64,000 nt of DNA from Pseudomonadales bacterium. GTDB lineage: Bacteria > Pseudomonadota > Gammaproteobacteria > Pseudomonadales > Azotimanducaceae. The stretch spans positions 1 to 64,000 of the forward strand of contig JALZVT010000007.1 in the NCBI GenBank assembly GCA_023300545.1, in the 5' to 3' direction. The notes beneath the pieces are model-generated. The model did no database searches. It was given only the letters and a program-made list of their open reading frames with translations, and was not told where the DNA came from. Positions 9,027-18,712 of this stretch are shown here, one piece after another. The first letter of the stretch is position 1, and the number at the start of each line of letters is the position of its first letter. Made by a program: the position numbers and the translations under genes.

Positions 9027-10628
9027 TCAGGGCCGTAGCACGGTATCTGCGATCTCATCCAGGTGGTCGGGGAAGTCGAGCGTGTAGTGCAGGCCGCGGC
9101 TTTCTCGCCGCCGCATCGCGGATTCAACGATCAGGTCAGCAACCTGCAACAGGTTGCGCAATTCCAGTAAGTCGGGCCCAACCTGATAGTTGCTGTAGTA
9201 GTCCTGTACCTCGTGTTTTAACAGGTCGACCCGATGTCTGGCTCGTTCCAGTCGCTTGTGAGTCCGAACAATGCCCACGTAATCCCACATGAAACGGCGT
9301 AGTTCATCCCAGTTGTGTGATAGCACAACGTTTTCGTCAGAATCGGTCACTTGGGATGCGTCCCACATTGGTGGGTCGGCAGGCAGGTCGTAGTTTTGGT
9401 AATTCGCCTCGATGTGGTCTGCGGCGGCCTTGCCGAACACCAGACACTCCAACAACGAGTTGCTTGCCAGACGATTAGCGCCGTGCAAGCCGGAACTGGT
9501 CGTTTCGCCTGCGGCGTACAAACCTGGAATGTCGGTGGCGCCGTTGAGGTCGACCACCACACCGCCACAGGTGTAATGAGCGGCAGGCACAACAGGAATA
9601 GGGTCTTTGGTCATGTCGATGCCAAATTCGAGGCAGCGGCTGTGGATGGTGGGGAAGTGGTGTTCGATAAGGTCGTTTGAGGCGTGGCTGATATCTAGGT
9701 AAAGGCAGTCTGCTCCCAAGCGTTTCATCTCGTGATCAATGGCGCGGGCCACAATGTCGCGCGGGGCCAGTTCCATGCGCTTGTCAAAGCGCTCCATAAA
9801 ACGCTCGCCGTTGGGCAATCGCAAAATACCGCCTTCACCGCGTATGGCTTCCGAAATCAAAAATGATTTGGCGTGGGGGTGGTATAGGCAGGTCGGATGG
9901 AACTGGTTGAATTCCATATTAGCGACCGAGGCTCCAGCTCGCCAGGCCATGGCAATGCCGTCGCCGGTTGCGCCGTCCGGGTTACTTGTAAATAAGTAGA
10001 CCTTGCTGGCGCCACCGGTCGCCAGTACAACGCAGCGCGCCTGATAGATGTCGACCTCTTTGGTGATGTCGTTGTAAACGTAGGCACCGATACAGCGATT
10101 GGGGTGAATGCCGAGGTGGTCAGTGGTGATCAGGTCGACGGCAACACGATCATTGTCGATCTGTATGTTGGGATGGTCGGTTGCCTGTTGCCACAGTGAA
10201 TTTGCAATAGCGCGCCCGGTGCTGTCTGCAACATGCAGCACACGGCGTTCGCCGTGTCCGCCTTCCCGGGTGCGGTGGAAGGTACCGGCCTCGCCGTCAG
10301 GAGAGTCGGGGCCATTGCGATCAAATTCGACCCCCCAGTCCACCAGTTGATCGACAACCTTGCGGCCATTGGTGACGGTAAAGCGTACTGCCTCTTCGTT
10401 GCACAGGCCGTCGCCGGAGATCAGAGTATCTCTGATATGTGACTCAAAGCTGTCATCAGGGGCAGTAACAGCCGCCAATCCGCCCTGGGCCCAGTTGGTT
10501 GAGCCACCCTCAACCCCGCCCTTGCAGATCACCGTGACCTGGGCAAATTCTGCCAGGGGCAGCGCTGCGGACAGGCCTGCGGCACCGCCACCTATTACTA
10601 AAACGTCTGTCTGGCGTCGTTCTGCCAC
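9027..10628 (-). CDS. nadB: L-aspartate oxidase
   Basis: This FAD enzyme oxidises L-aspartate to iminoaspartate in the first step of NAD biosynthesis. The dinucleotide-binding motif GGGAAGLS is at 13-20, and family segments such as GGSTNWAQGGLAA, REGGHGERRVLH and NQFHPTCLY follow in order. The C-terminal helical domain carries the RRESRGLHY motif. I choose GTG 10628 (533 residues) over GTG 10670 because AGAGAAGGA at 10638-10646 stands 9 bp before it. E. coli NadB has 540 residues. It is transcribed away from rpoE, as in Pseudomonas, sharing a short divergent promoter region. Confidence 0.94.
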   Translation of the reverse strand: MAERRQTDVLVIGGGAAGLSAALPLAEFAQVTVICKGGVEGGSTNWAQGGLAAVTAPDDSFESHIRDTLISGDGLCNEEAVRFTVTNGRKVVDQLVDWGVEFDRNGPDSPDGEAGTFHRTREGGHGERRVLHVADSTGRAIANSLWQQATDHPNIQIDNDRVAVDLITTDHLGIHPNRCIGAYVYNDITKEVDIYQARCVVLATGGASKVYLFTSNPDGATGDGIAMAWRAGASVANMEFNQFHPTCLYHPHAKSFLISEAIRGEGGILRLPNGERFMERFDKRMELAPRDIVARAIDHEMKRLGADCLYLDISHASNDLIEHHFPTIHSRCLEFGIDMTKDPIPVVPAAHYTCGGVVVDLNGATDIPGLYAAGETTSSGLHGANRLASNSLLECLVFGKAAADHIEANYQNYDLPADPPMWDASQVTDSDENVVLSHNWDELRRFMWDYVGIVRTHKRLERARHRVDLLKHEVQDYYSNYQVGPDLLELRNLLQVADLIVESAMRRRESRGLHYTLDFPDHLDEIADTVLRP

Positions 10629-10750
10629 GGGTTCGCATCCTTCTCTCGCTAACGAACTAGTATAAACCACGATGAAACGGCAGAATATCGGCCCTTCGGT
10701 CCACCAAATCCCTCAGAGTCTTATCTGAGTCACATCGGAATTTCCCGCGA

Positions 10751-11332
10751 GTGAGCGACGACACAGATCAAGAACTGGTACGACGGGTGCAAAACGGCGA
10801 CAAGCGCGCGTTTGACCTGTTATTCACCCGCTATCAAGGCAAGATTTTTGGCCTGGTGACGCGCTATGTGCGTGACCGGCAGGAGGTCGAGGATGTGGTG
10901 CAGGAAGCGTTTATCAAAGCGTTCCGTGCGCTGCCGCGGTTTCGGGGCGATTCCCAGTTCTATACCTGGTTATACCGCATTGCCATCAACACTGCCAAAA
11001 ATCACTTGGTAGCTCGTGCTCGACGTCCGCCTAGCTCCGATATTGATGCGGATGACGCTGAGAGCTTCGAGCCCATGAGGCAGGTCGAAAACCCGGAAAA
11101 TGAACTAGCACGAGAAGAGTTGTCGAATGTTATTCACAAGGCAATTGCTGATTTGCCGGACGATCTGCGCAGCGCGGTCACGCTGCGGGAGTTTGATGGC
11201 CTCAGCTATGAGCAGATTGCCGACATCATGGAGTGTCCGGTGGGCACGGTTCGATCGCGAATTTTTCGGGCTCGAGAGAGCATCGACAAGAAGATCGCGC
11301 CACTTATTGGCCATCCAGGGCGATCTGGGTGA
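10751..11332 (+). CDS. rpoE: Extracytoplasmic stress sigma factor RpoE/AlgU
   Basis: This group 4 sigma factor directs RNA polymerase to envelope-stress promoters. The 193 residues hold region 2 (about 25-95, including DVVQEAFIKAFRAL and the WLYRIAINTAKN segment) and region 4 (about 130-185, with LPDDLRSAVTLREFDGLSYEQIA and the recognition helix CPVGTVRSRIFRAR). The GTG start has only a weak upstream GGAA. The cognate anti-sigma RseA begins 228 bp downstream, an unusually wide gap for this pair. That space might hold a second promoter. Confidence 0.96.
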   Translation: MSDDTDQELVRRVQNGDKRAFDLLFTRYQGKIFGLVTRYVRDRQEVEDVVQEAFIKAFRALPRFRGDSQFYTWLYRIAINTAKNHLVARARRPPSSDIDADDAESFEPMRQVENPENELAREELSNVIHKAIADLPDDLRSAVTLREFDGLSYEQIADIMECPVGTVRSRIFRARESIDKKIAPLIGHPGRSG

Positions 11333-11560
11333 TCCGGTGGTATCTGTTTCTCGGAGTAGCTGTGAACCAGTGGTTAAGCGGGGATTTTTTTCGTGCAAGT
11401 CAGACAAGATGTGGGGCACTTATTGGGCCTGTCTGTTGTCACATGAAAGACCCGTGAATTCGGCAACGTAATATTTGGCTGTATGTTTGCCTGCAAAGCA
11501 ACGCTTTGCCGACCAAACAGACCGCGATAACCAATAACGACAGAACAAGTCAGAGCAAAA

Positions 11561-12262
11561 ATGTCAGAGCAATTAAGAGAAGCACTATCTGCGATCGTCG
11601 ACGGGGAAGCCTCGGAGTTTGAACTCCGCCGGGTTCTCGACGAAATGGGCAAAGACGACAGCCTCGTCCGAGCTTGGCAGAGCTACCATTTAATTCGGCA
11701 GTCAGCCCAGGGTGAGAACGTTCAGGGTGTTGCCGATATGGGTGACCGCATTTGGGCCGCGCTGGACGCGGACGAATTTCTTGAACAGGATATCGTTCAG
11801 GAAGAGCCGATGGTTGCCGCCGTGGTTGCAACGCCGAGTAGGAATTGGGGGATTGTCGGTGGGGCCGTGGCTGCAGCGTTGGCTCTTGGCGTGTTTTTGT
11901 CAGGCAGTTTTGATGCGGTCGACGGTCCTCAAACCGGTCAGCAGCAGGTGGCTCAGACGGTTCTGCAGACGCCAACTGATTCTGTTGCCGACGTCAATTC
12001 AGTGGCTCCGGTTGTTCCGAGTTTACCTGGCCTGCAAACCGTCAGTACAAATTCGGCTGGTGACCAGCAGGTGGCTGGTCAGTCTGTAGGGCAATTTGCG
12101 GGTGATGACTTCGATTATGGTCCCGGCTTTGAGCCGTACAGCGAACTCAGTACCGCCGACCAGGCTCGCAGTGATGGTTATTTCTTGCACCACGTGCAGC
12201 ATCAGGCGGTGAATAACGACAATCTCTTGTCGTTTGTAAAGATGATTTCGTACCCTCAGTGA
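11561..12262 (+). CDS. rseA: Anti-sigma-E factor RseA/MucA
   Basis: This single-pass inner-membrane protein holds sigma-E inactive through its cytoplasmic N terminus. The first 45 residues match the RseA N-terminal domain (LREALSAIVDGEASEFELRR...). A transmembrane helix lies at about 96-117, and a Gln/Val/Pro-rich periplasmic region of about 115 residues follows, where RseB binds and regulated proteolysis starts. In known systems RseP (encoded here at 48.8 kb) makes the second, intramembrane cut. The stop overlaps the putative rseB GTG (GTGA), suggesting coupling. Confidence 0.9.
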   Translation: MSEQLREALSAIVDGEASEFELRRVLDEMGKDDSLVRAWQSYHLIRQSAQGENVQGVADMGDRIWAALDADEFLEQDIVQEEPMVAAVVATPSRNWGIVGGAVAAALALGVFLSGSFDAVDGPQTGQQQVAQTVLQTPTDSVADVNSVAPVVPSLPGLQTVSTNSAGDQQVAGQSVGQFAGDDFDYGPGFEPYSELSTADQARSDGYFLHHVQHQAVNNDNLLSFVKMISYPQ

Positions 12263-13377
12263 TTCGACGAGTGAAAAACCTTGTGACACAGCTTTTGATT
12301 AGGCCACGCCAGGAGCGGCTCAAAATCGCTGGGAGTGCAGTAGTGCGCTCAAGCGTTGTGCTGCATAGCTTGCGTGTTATTGCCGCTGCAAGCGTGCTTG
12401 TGCTTAGTGGTGTAGCGCAAGCAGACGATCACACAGCGACGAGTGGTGGGGCTGCTGCAGACAGTGCTCCTGGGGTTTGGCTCACGCGGATGAGTACGGC
12501 CTTTGCCGAGCTTAACTACGACGGTGTGTTTAGCTTTTATACCGGTACTGATCTGGCAAGTTTGCGGGTTGTACACATGCTGGATGATGGCATTGAGCGA
12601 GAGCGACTTGTGCACCTGAATGGCGCGCCGCGTGAAATTGTTCGCGAAGGCGACAGCGTGCTCTGCATTTTACAGCCGGGCGATCGCTTGGTTGCGATGG
12701 GTGGGTCAATTCCAGCCGGTCCCTTTGCGCGGGCGTTTATCCGTGATTTCAGCAGTGTCACTAATAATTATGATCTAGAAATGAAAGGCGAGGGTCGGAT
12801 CGCCCTGCGGCGCGCGGTGCGCCTACTGGTAAAGCCGAAAGATGAGCATCGTTATGGCTATCGGTTGTGGCTCGACAAAGAAACAGGCCTGCTATTGAAG
12901 TCTGAGCTGGTGGACATGAAGCGTAAGCGCGCTCTCGAAATATTTCAGTTTAATCAGATCGCAATGGGCGATGAGGTGCAGCGTTCGGCGCTAGAACCTG
13001 ACCAGCCCCAGGGCTCGGTAATCGATCACCTGAAAGTGGCTGAAGAGGCCTCGGCCGAGGCCGCCAAGATGGATTGGCACGCCGGGTGGCTGCCCGCAGG
13101 TTTTGAAATGGCCGCTGCTGATTTACGCCATGCGCCAGCAACCCAGCAGAGTGTCAGTGCGCTCATTTACTCAGACGGCCTAGCGGCTATTTCGGTATTT
13201 ATTGAAAGCATGCCAAGCTCTGCGTCAACCAACATGATCTCGCACAAGGGTGCCACTGTGTCGGTCACCCAGTCGGTGCGTGGGCCGAACAACGCGCAAC
13301 ACCTGGTGACAGTGGTTGGCGAAGTGCCTGCAAAAACTGCCTCAGCCGTTGCTCAGTCGATTACCTATTCCAACTAA
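12259..13377 (+). CDS. rseB: Sigma-E factor regulatory protein RseB/MucB
   Basis: This periplasmic sensor binds RseA and shields it from protease. The 372 residues from GTG 12259 include an unusually long N-terminal stretch before the hydrophobic signal sequence (about residues 34-53, ending VAQADD). GTG 12343, preceded by GGGAG, would give a more normal signal peptide and is a real alternative start. The mature protein has the two-domain MucB/RseB layout: an N-terminal LolA-like lipid-binding domain (WLTRMSTAFAELNYDGVFSFY onward) and a C-terminal domain from about residue 260. The gene overlaps rseA by 4 bp. Confidence 0.9.
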   Translation: MIRRVKNLVTQLLIRPRQERLKIAGSAVVRSSVVLHSLRVIAAASVLVLSGVAQADDHTATSGGAAADSAPGVWLTRMSTAFAELNYDGVFSFYTGTDLASLRVVHMLDDGIERERLVHLNGAPREIVREGDSVLCILQPGDRLVAMGGSIPAGPFARAFIRDFSSVTNNYDLEMKGEGRIALRRAVRLLVKPKDEHRYGYRLWLDKETGLLLKSELVDMKRKRALEIFQFNQIAMGDEVQRSALEPDQPQGSVIDHLKVAEEASAEAAKMDWHAGWLPAGFEMAAADLRHAPATQQSVSALIYSDGLAAISVFIESMPSSASTNMISHKGATVSVTQSVRGPNNAQHLVTVVGEVPAKTASAVAQSITYSN

Positions 13378-13408
13378 GTTCGGCGCGCTGAAGCAAGGTT
13401 CCGCGGAT

Positions 13409-13846
13409 TTGTGGCAACCAAAGGTGACGCGCACGGGACTTGTGGTTGGTCTTTCTGAGTCTGAACAACTATTGGTACGGTTCGAATCGACCCGTTGCGC
13501 TAACTGTCAGTGTAGCCGAGTTTTTTTCGGCGACGACGGCTCAGCGATTGAAGTGCGGCTGCCAGCGGATACTCCAGGCATTGAAACCCACGCCATAGGT
13601 CAGCAGGTCACGCTGCGGGTGGGTGCACAGCCATTCTCACAGGCCGCATTGTTGTTGTTTGGTTTGCCCGTGCTGCTTGCTTTGCTGGGCTGCGGACTTG
13701 CTTCGGCGACAACTGCGAGCGTCGAGTGGCAGGCCTTGAGCGCTGTGGCCGGTGGCTCTAGCGGTTGGCTCATGGCTCGAATTTCGAGTAATCAACTACT
13801 AACCGTGGTGTCTGAGAGTCTGGCGATAGATACTGCGGATTGTTGA
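13409..13846 (+). CDS. rseC: RseC/MucC-like inner-membrane protein
   Basis: This small membrane protein belongs to the sigma-E operon family linked to reduction of SoxR. It has about 145 residues from TTG 13409 (AAGG 10 bp upstream); GTG 13424 is equally possible. A cysteine cluster CANCQC sits near residue 30, where most RseC proteins have four spread cysteines. Two hydrophobic helices follow (around FSQAALLLFGLPVLLALLGC and WQALSAVAGGSSGWLM), matching the RseC topology. Identity rests on position between rseB and mucD plus this layout; sequence similarity by eye is low. Confidence 0.7.
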   Translation: MWQPKVTRTGLVVGLSESEQLLVRFESTRCANCQCSRVFFGDDGSAIEVRLPADTPGIETHAIGQQVTLRVGAQPFSQAALLLFGLPVLLALLGCGLASATTASVEWQALSAVAGGSSGWLMARISSNQLLTVVSESLAIDTADC

Positions 13847-13973
13847 ACAATTAGCAGGGTCGACGGTCTTAATCTGCAAGGCCTGTAAATGATCCCGCCA
13901 ACGAGTTTGCAGGTGTAAAGGTTGAAAAACTTGTTTCAGTTAAAACCCACTAAAACCAACAGGAGGAAGCGCA

Positions 13974-15416
13974 GTGCTTCGAATCTTCTCTAACGGTATG
14001 TTCAGTCGCTCACAACGCGGGCTTGTCGCCAGCTGGTGCCTGGGCGTCGCAGTGTCGATGCTGGCAGTTGGCTCGTCCGCAGCCGAGCTGCCGGATTTCA
14101 CTAAGCTTGTTGAGCAAAACTCTCCGGCGGTGGTGAATATTTCCACCGAACAGAGTGCGTCGCCGCGAAACCGAGATTCAGGAAACGAGCAGCTCGATGA
14201 GTTCTTCAAGCGCTTCTTCCCCGATGGCGGCGGTCCTGAAGGCCGTACACCAAACGCGCCGCGTTCGCTGGGTAGTGGTTTTATCGTCTCTGCTGACGGC
14301 TACGTGCTCACGAATAATCATGTGGTCGAAAACGCAGACAAGATTGTGGTTCGGTTGAATGATCGGCGCGAACTTGAAGCCGAACTAGTGGGAGCTGATC
14401 CACGCTCTGATCTGGCTGTATTGAAAATCAACGCGAAGAATCTACCCGTCGTTAAGCTGGGTAATTCGGACAAGCTGAAAGTGGGCGAATGGGTGTTGGC
14501 GATTGGTTCGCCGTTTGGTTTCGACTACTCCGTCACCGCCGGCATAGTCAGCGCCAAAGGCCGTAGTTTGCCCACCGAAAATAACGAAAACTACGTCCCG
14601 TTTATTCAAACCGACGTTGCTATAAACCCGGGTAACTCCGGCGGCCCGCTGTTTAATCTCAACGGTGAAGTGATTGGCATCAATTCTCAGATCTACACCC
14701 GCTCTGGTGGTTTTATGGGGGTGTCCTTTGCGATTCCAATCGATGTCGCAATGGAGGTGGCTGATCAGCTGAAGAAAGATGGGCGCGTGTCGCGTGGCTG
14801 GCTGGGTGTTGTCATCCAGGATGTCGACCGTGAACTTGCAGAGAGCTTTGGCTTGAAAAAGCCTGGTGGCGCACTGGTTGCCCAGGTGCTTCCTGACGGA
14901 CCCGCTGCCAAAGGCGGCATTCAAGCCGGCGATATCATCACCACGTTTAATGGCGAAGAGGTGGATCTTTCTTCCGATCTGCCACACCTAGTCGGGCGTA
15001 CTCGGGCGGGCAGCACCGCCGCCGTCAGTGTGGTTCGTGCCGGTAAGTCCAAACGCTTGAAGATAAAGATTGGTGAGTTAGCCGATTCCGGCAATCCGAT
15101 TGTTGGCTCAGCCGGCGAGGCAGGCCCTGATTCGGCACCAAGCAGGCTCGGATTGACTGTTGAGGCTGTACCCGCAGCCGCCCTTGAGCGGCTAAACGTC
15201 ACTCAGGGGGTACGGGTAACCGCGGCTCAGGGTGCAGCGGCAGAAGCGGGTATAGCACCCGGGGATATCATCACGCGCCTTGCCAACAAGCCGGTGGAGT
15301 CCATTACCGGCTTTACCAAGTTGGTCGATGGCCTGGAATCCGGGAAATCGGTGCCCGTGTTGATCGTGCGCAACGGTACGCCGACCTTTAGGGCTCTAAA
15401 AGTACCCGCTGACTAG
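13974..15416 (+). CDS. mucD: Periplasmic serine protease MucD (DegP/HtrA family)
   Basis: This envelope protease and chaperone degrades misfolded periplasmic proteins and dampens the sigma-E response. The GTG start has a strong AGGAGGA ribosome-binding site 7 bp upstream. A signal peptide (about 1-37, ending SSAA) precedes the trypsin-like domain with catalytic His116 (TNNHVV), Asp146 (RSDLAVL) and Ser222 (NPGNSGGPL). Two PDZ domains cover roughly 265-355 and 380-475. The length of 480 fits the family (E. coli DegP 474). A sigma-E-like promoter (AAAACTT at 13926-13932, ACTAAA at 13949-13954) is possible but weak. Confidence 0.95.
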   Translation: MLRIFSNGMFSRSQRGLVASWCLGVAVSMLAVGSSAAELPDFTKLVEQNSPAVVNISTEQSASPRNRDSGNEQLDEFFKRFFPDGGGPEGRTPNAPRSLGSGFIVSADGYVLTNNHVVENADKIVVRLNDRRELEAELVGADPRSDLAVLKINAKNLPVVKLGNSDKLKVGEWVLAIGSPFGFDYSVTAGIVSAKGRSLPTENNENYVPFIQTDVAINPGNSGGPLFNLNGEVIGINSQIYTRSGGFMGVSFAIPIDVAMEVADQLKKDGRVSRGWLGVVIQDVDRELAESFGLKKPGGALVAQVLPDGPAAKGGIQAGDIITTFNGEEVDLSSDLPHLVGRTRAGSTAAVSVVRAGKSKRLKIKIGELADSGNPIVGSAGEAGPDSAPSRLGLTVEAVPAAALERLNVTQGVRVTAAQGAAAEAGIAPGDIITRLANKPVESITGFTKLVDGLESGKSVPVLIVRNGTPTFRALKVPAD

Positions 15417-15460
15417 GCCTCTTCTGGGGTTGGGCTGAGCCACGCCGAAGGCTGAAAGCA

Positions 15461-15488
15461 ACCGGGTCAGAATGACTTCTGACCCGGT
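15461..15488 (+). repeat. Perfect 12-bp hairpin, copy 1 of a dispersed palindrome
   Basis: ACCGGGTCAGAA, a TGAC tetraloop, and its exact reverse complement. It lies between mucD and lepA and could end the mucD transcript, but it has no clear T-run after it. Its core is nearly identical to the hairpin after tsf at 45.57 kb. Confidence 0.75.
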
Positions 15489-15595
15489 ATTTCAAGCACT
15501 TGGGTGCGCTGGCGGCCTTATTTCGCTACACTCCGCCGGCTTTTTTGCGGCCATCTGACGCTTCCCGTCAGGGCCGATAGCTGAGGCCATCAGGC

Positions 15596-17389
15596 GTGTC
15601 TGACATCGACCACATTCGAAATTTCTCCATCATCGCGCATATCGATCATGGCAAGTCCACGCTTGCCGATCGGTTGATACAGCTCTGTGGCGGGCTGTCC
15701 TCCCGGGAAATGGAAGCTCAGGTATTGGATTCGATGGACCTGGAGCGCGAGCGGGGCATTACCATCAAGGCCCAGAGTGTCACGCTGCACTACACCGCCA
15801 AAGACGGCGACACCTATCAGCTCAATTTCATTGATACTCCCGGCCATGTCGACTTCAGTTACGAGGTGTCACGCTCTCTAGCGGCCTGTGAAGGGGCGTT
15901 GCTGGTCGTGGATGCGGCACAGGGCGTAGAGGCCCAGTCAGTCGCAAACTGTTACACCGCGATTGAGCAGGGGCTCGAAGTGCTGCCGGTGCTCAATAAA
16001 ATGGATTTGCCCCAGGCAGACCCCGAAAAGGTCGCCGCTGAAATCGAAGAGATTATTGGCGTTCCGGCTGACAATGCTCTGCACATCAGCGCCAAGACCG
16101 GCCTCGGTGTTGATGATCTGCTCGAACAGTTGGTGGCGGTGATTCCGGCACCGGTCGGGGATCGTGATGCCCCGCTGCAGGCGTTGATCATTGATTCCTG
16201 GTTCGATAACTATCTTGGCATCGTATCGCTGATTCGGGTCATGCAGGGCACCCTGAATAAGGGCGAGAAGATCATTATGAAGTCAGTAGGCAAGGCTCAG
16301 GTGGTTGATGACCTTGGGCGCTTCACGCCCAAGCGCGCGCCAGATAAAATTCTGGAAGCGGGTGAGGTGGGCTATGTGGTTGCCGGCATCAAGGACATTC
16401 GAGGCGCGCCCGTAGGCGATACCATTGTTAGCGCACGGGATCCCGATGTTGAGCCATTGCCTGGTTTTTCCAAGGTGAAGCCTCAGGTTTATGCCGGACT
16501 GTTCCCGGTTAACTCCGAAGATTTTGAGAACTTCCGCGAAGCACTTGGCAAGCTGACTTTGAACGACGCATCGCTGTACTACGAACCCGAAAGCTCAGAC
16601 GCGCTTGGCTTTGGTTTTCGCTGTGGTTTCCTCGGCATGCTGCACATGGAAATTATCCAGGAGCGGCTCGAGCGTGAATACAATCTTGACCTGATCACTA
16701 GCGCGCCAACCGTTGTTTACGAAGTGATCGATAACAAGGGCGAGGCGCTTATGGTTGATAACCCCTCGCGGTTGCCCGATAACGTGCAAGAAATGCGCGA
16801 GCCTATGGCCGAGGTCAATATTCTTGTGCCTCAGGACTATGTGGGTAACGTGATTACCTTGTGCGTTGAGCGACGTGGGGTGCAAACCAACATGATGTTC
16901 TCGTCGGGGCAGGTGTCTATGACCTACTCCATGCCGATGGCTGAGGTTGTGCTCGATTTCTTCGATCGGTTGAAGTCTGTTAGCCGTGGTTATGCATCGC
17001 TCGATTACGCGTTTAAAGAATTCTCAGCAGCGCCTTTGGTGCGGCTCGATATATTAATCAACAGTGAGAAGGTCGATGCGCTGGCGATGATTGTGCATCG
17101 TGATGACGCCCAGAGCAGGGGCCGCTCACTGGCTGAAAAGATGAAAGAGCTGATTCCCCGACAAATGTTCGATGTGGCGATTCAAGCCGCAATTGGCGGC
17201 CACATCATTGCTCGTCAGACGGTTAAGGCGTTGCGTAAAAACGTGACGGCCAAGTGTTACGGCGGTGATATTACTCGCAAGAAGAAGCTGCTTGAAAAAC
17301 AGAAGGCCGGTAAAAAGCGCATGAAGCAGGTGGGCAGTGTCGAAATTCCGCAGGACGCCTTTCTTGCGGTTTTGAAGGTCGATCGTTAG
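15596..17389 (+). CDS. lepA: Elongation factor 4 (back-translocating GTPase LepA)
   Basis: This ribosome-associated translational GTPase has 597 residues (E. coli 599) from a GTG start. The P-loop [14 protein letters not shown] is at about 14-27, and DTPGHVDF and the NKMDLP base-recognition motif are present. The remaining EF-G-like domains and the LepA-specific C-terminal domain ([20 protein letters not shown]...) are complete. Its stop overlaps the GTG of lepB (TAGTG), the usual lepA-lepB operon. Confidence 0.97.
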   Translation: MSDIDHIRNFSIIAHIDHGKSTLADRLIQLCGGLSSREMEAQVLDSMDLERERGITIKAQSVTLHYTAKDGDTYQLNFIDTPGHVDFSYEVSRSLAACEGALLVVDAAQGVEAQSVANCYTAIEQGLEVLPVLNKMDLPQADPEKVAAEIEEIIGVPADNALHISAKTGLGVDDLLEQLVAVIPAPVGDRDAPLQALIIDSWFDNYLGIVSLIRVMQGTLNKGEKIIMKSVGKAQVVDDLGRFTPKRAPDKILEAGEVGYVVAGIKDIRGAPVGDTIVSARDPDVEPLPGFSKVKPQVYAGLFPVNSEDFENFREALGKLTLNDASLYYEPESSDALGFGFRCGFLGMLHMEIIQERLEREYNLDLITSAPTVVYEVIDNKGEALMVDNPSRLPDNVQEMREPMAEVNILVPQDYVGNVITLCVERRGVQTNMMFSSGQVSMTYSMPMAEVVLDFFDRLKSVSRGYASLDYAFKEFSAAPLVRLDILINSEKVDALAMIVHRDDAQSRGRSLAEKMKELIPRQMFDVAIQAAIGGHIIARQTVKALRKNVTAKCYGGDITRKKKLLEKQKAGKKRMKQVGSVEIPQDAFLAVLKVDR

Positions 17390-18231
17390 TGGACTTTCCG
17401 CTGATTCTGACCAGCGCTGTGTTTGTCAGCGGTGTGATATGGCTGATTGATCGGTTTGCCTGGCGGCCAGCGCGGCTTGAGCAGCAGGCGGCGTGGCAGC
17501 AGCGCAATCCCGGATTGCCGCTTGATCTCGAAGCGCAGCCGGAACTGGCCCCGCCCTTGCTGGTGGAGTACGCCGGGTCGTTTTTCCCCGTGTTGTTTGT
17601 GGTGCTGTTTTTGCGCAGCTTTCTGGTTGAGCCCTATCAGATACCCTCAGAATCGATGGTGCCAACGCTTGAGGTCGGTGACTTTATTCTGGTGAATAAG
17701 TACACCTATGGCGTACGTTTGCCTGTGATCGGGACCAAGATCATTGATGTGGGCAGGCCGGCGCGGGGTGACGTGATGGTGTTTGTGCCACAGCACAAAG
17801 ATGAGTACTTCATTAAACGGGTTGTTGGCTTGCCTGGTGACAAAATAGCCTATAAAAACAAAACCTTATACATTAATGATGAGAGAGTTTCGTATAGGCT
17901 AGAGCGCGAATTCGAGCTGAGTTACGGCAATTCCGGTCAACGAGTTCCGGTTCGGGAGTACACTGAGCAACTTGGCGACGTCGCGCATCCGGTGTGGCGC
18001 TATCCAGGGCTTGAGCCAGCCCAGGAATGGCAGGTGCCGGCTGACCACTATTTTATGATGGGCGATAATCGAGGAGCGAGTCTCGATAGCCGACGTTGGG
18101 GAGAGGCCACGAACAACCCGGCGCTGGCATTTGTACCCGAGGCCAACATTGTGGGGCGGGCTTTTGCGATTTGGATGCACATGCCCGGTCTGTCAGTGCC
18201 CAGTTTTGAACGAAATCAGAAAATTCTCTAA
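17389..18231 (+). CDS. lepB: Signal peptidase I
   Basis: This inner-membrane protease removes signal peptides from secreted proteins. The 280 residues carry two N-terminal membrane helices (about 5-22 and 63-80). The catalytic Ser89 lies in IPSESMVPTL and the general-base Lys143 in FIKRVVGLPGD. The box MGDNRGASLDSRRWG follows near the C terminus. The GTG start overlaps the lepA stop by one base. Nothing is missing relative to E. coli LepB (324), which has a longer periplasmic insert. Confidence 0.96.
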   Translation: MDFPLILTSAVFVSGVIWLIDRFAWRPARLEQQAAWQQRNPGLPLDLEAQPELAPPLLVEYAGSFFPVLFVVLFLRSFLVEPYQIPSESMVPTLEVGDFILVNKYTYGVRLPVIGTKIIDVGRPARGDVMVFVPQHKDEYFIKRVVGLPGDKIAYKNKTLYINDERVSYRLEREFELSYGNSGQRVPVREYTEQLGDVAHPVWRYPGLEPAQEWQVPADHYFMMGDNRGASLDSRRWGEATNNPALAFVPEANIVGRAFAIWMHMPGLSVPSFERNQKIL

Positions 18232-18283
18232 ACGACCAAAACCGTCCAACACCCTACCAGGACAAGAACAAAACGGAGTTGCA

Positions 18284-18712
18284 ATGCCGCAGACTAATTC
18301 ACACCTAATCGCCGATTCAATACGCAGTGCTCACGCACGGCATTCTATGCAGTCTATGCGCCGACAGACTGGTATGAGCATGTTTGGTTGGCTGGTCGTG
18401 CTTGGGGCGGCGGCATTTGCTGTGAGCATCTCTCTCAAAGTTGTACCGCACTACATGGACAACCGCGCGGTTACCAACATTCTCGATGGTGTAAGTCCTG
18501 AAGTGTGGCGCGGACCGAACAAGAAAAAGATGCACGAGACCGTCAACAAGGGCCTGAAGGTGAACAGCATCCGCACCCTGAAAAGCGCGGATATTATTGA
18601 AATCGAGCGTACACCCTCGCTGACCAAAGTCGTTATGGACTACGAGATTCGTGAAAACCTCTTTGGCAATGTCGACGTTGTGCTGGTTTTTAAGAAAGAC
18701 TACCAGTTTTAG
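18284..18712 (+). CDS. DUF4845 family membrane protein
   Basis: This is a 142-residue protein of unknown function conserved between lepB and rnc in many gammaproteobacteria. The ATG at 18284 has CGGAG 6 bp upstream. After a polar N-terminal 30 residues, RQTGMSMFGWLVVLGAAAF begins a single membrane helix (about 32-52), and a soluble domain of about 90 residues follows. The QxGMSMxGWL start resembles the N-terminal helix of pilin-like and other small membrane proteins. No enzymatic motif is visible. The next gene, rnc, starts right after its stop. Confidence 0.85.
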   Translation: MPQTNSHLIADSIRSAHARHSMQSMRRQTGMSMFGWLVVLGAAAFAVSISLKVVPHYMDNRAVTNILDGVSPEVWRGPNKKKMHETVNKGLKVNSIRTLKSADIIEIERTPSLTKVVMDYEIRENLFGNVDVVLVFKKDYQF

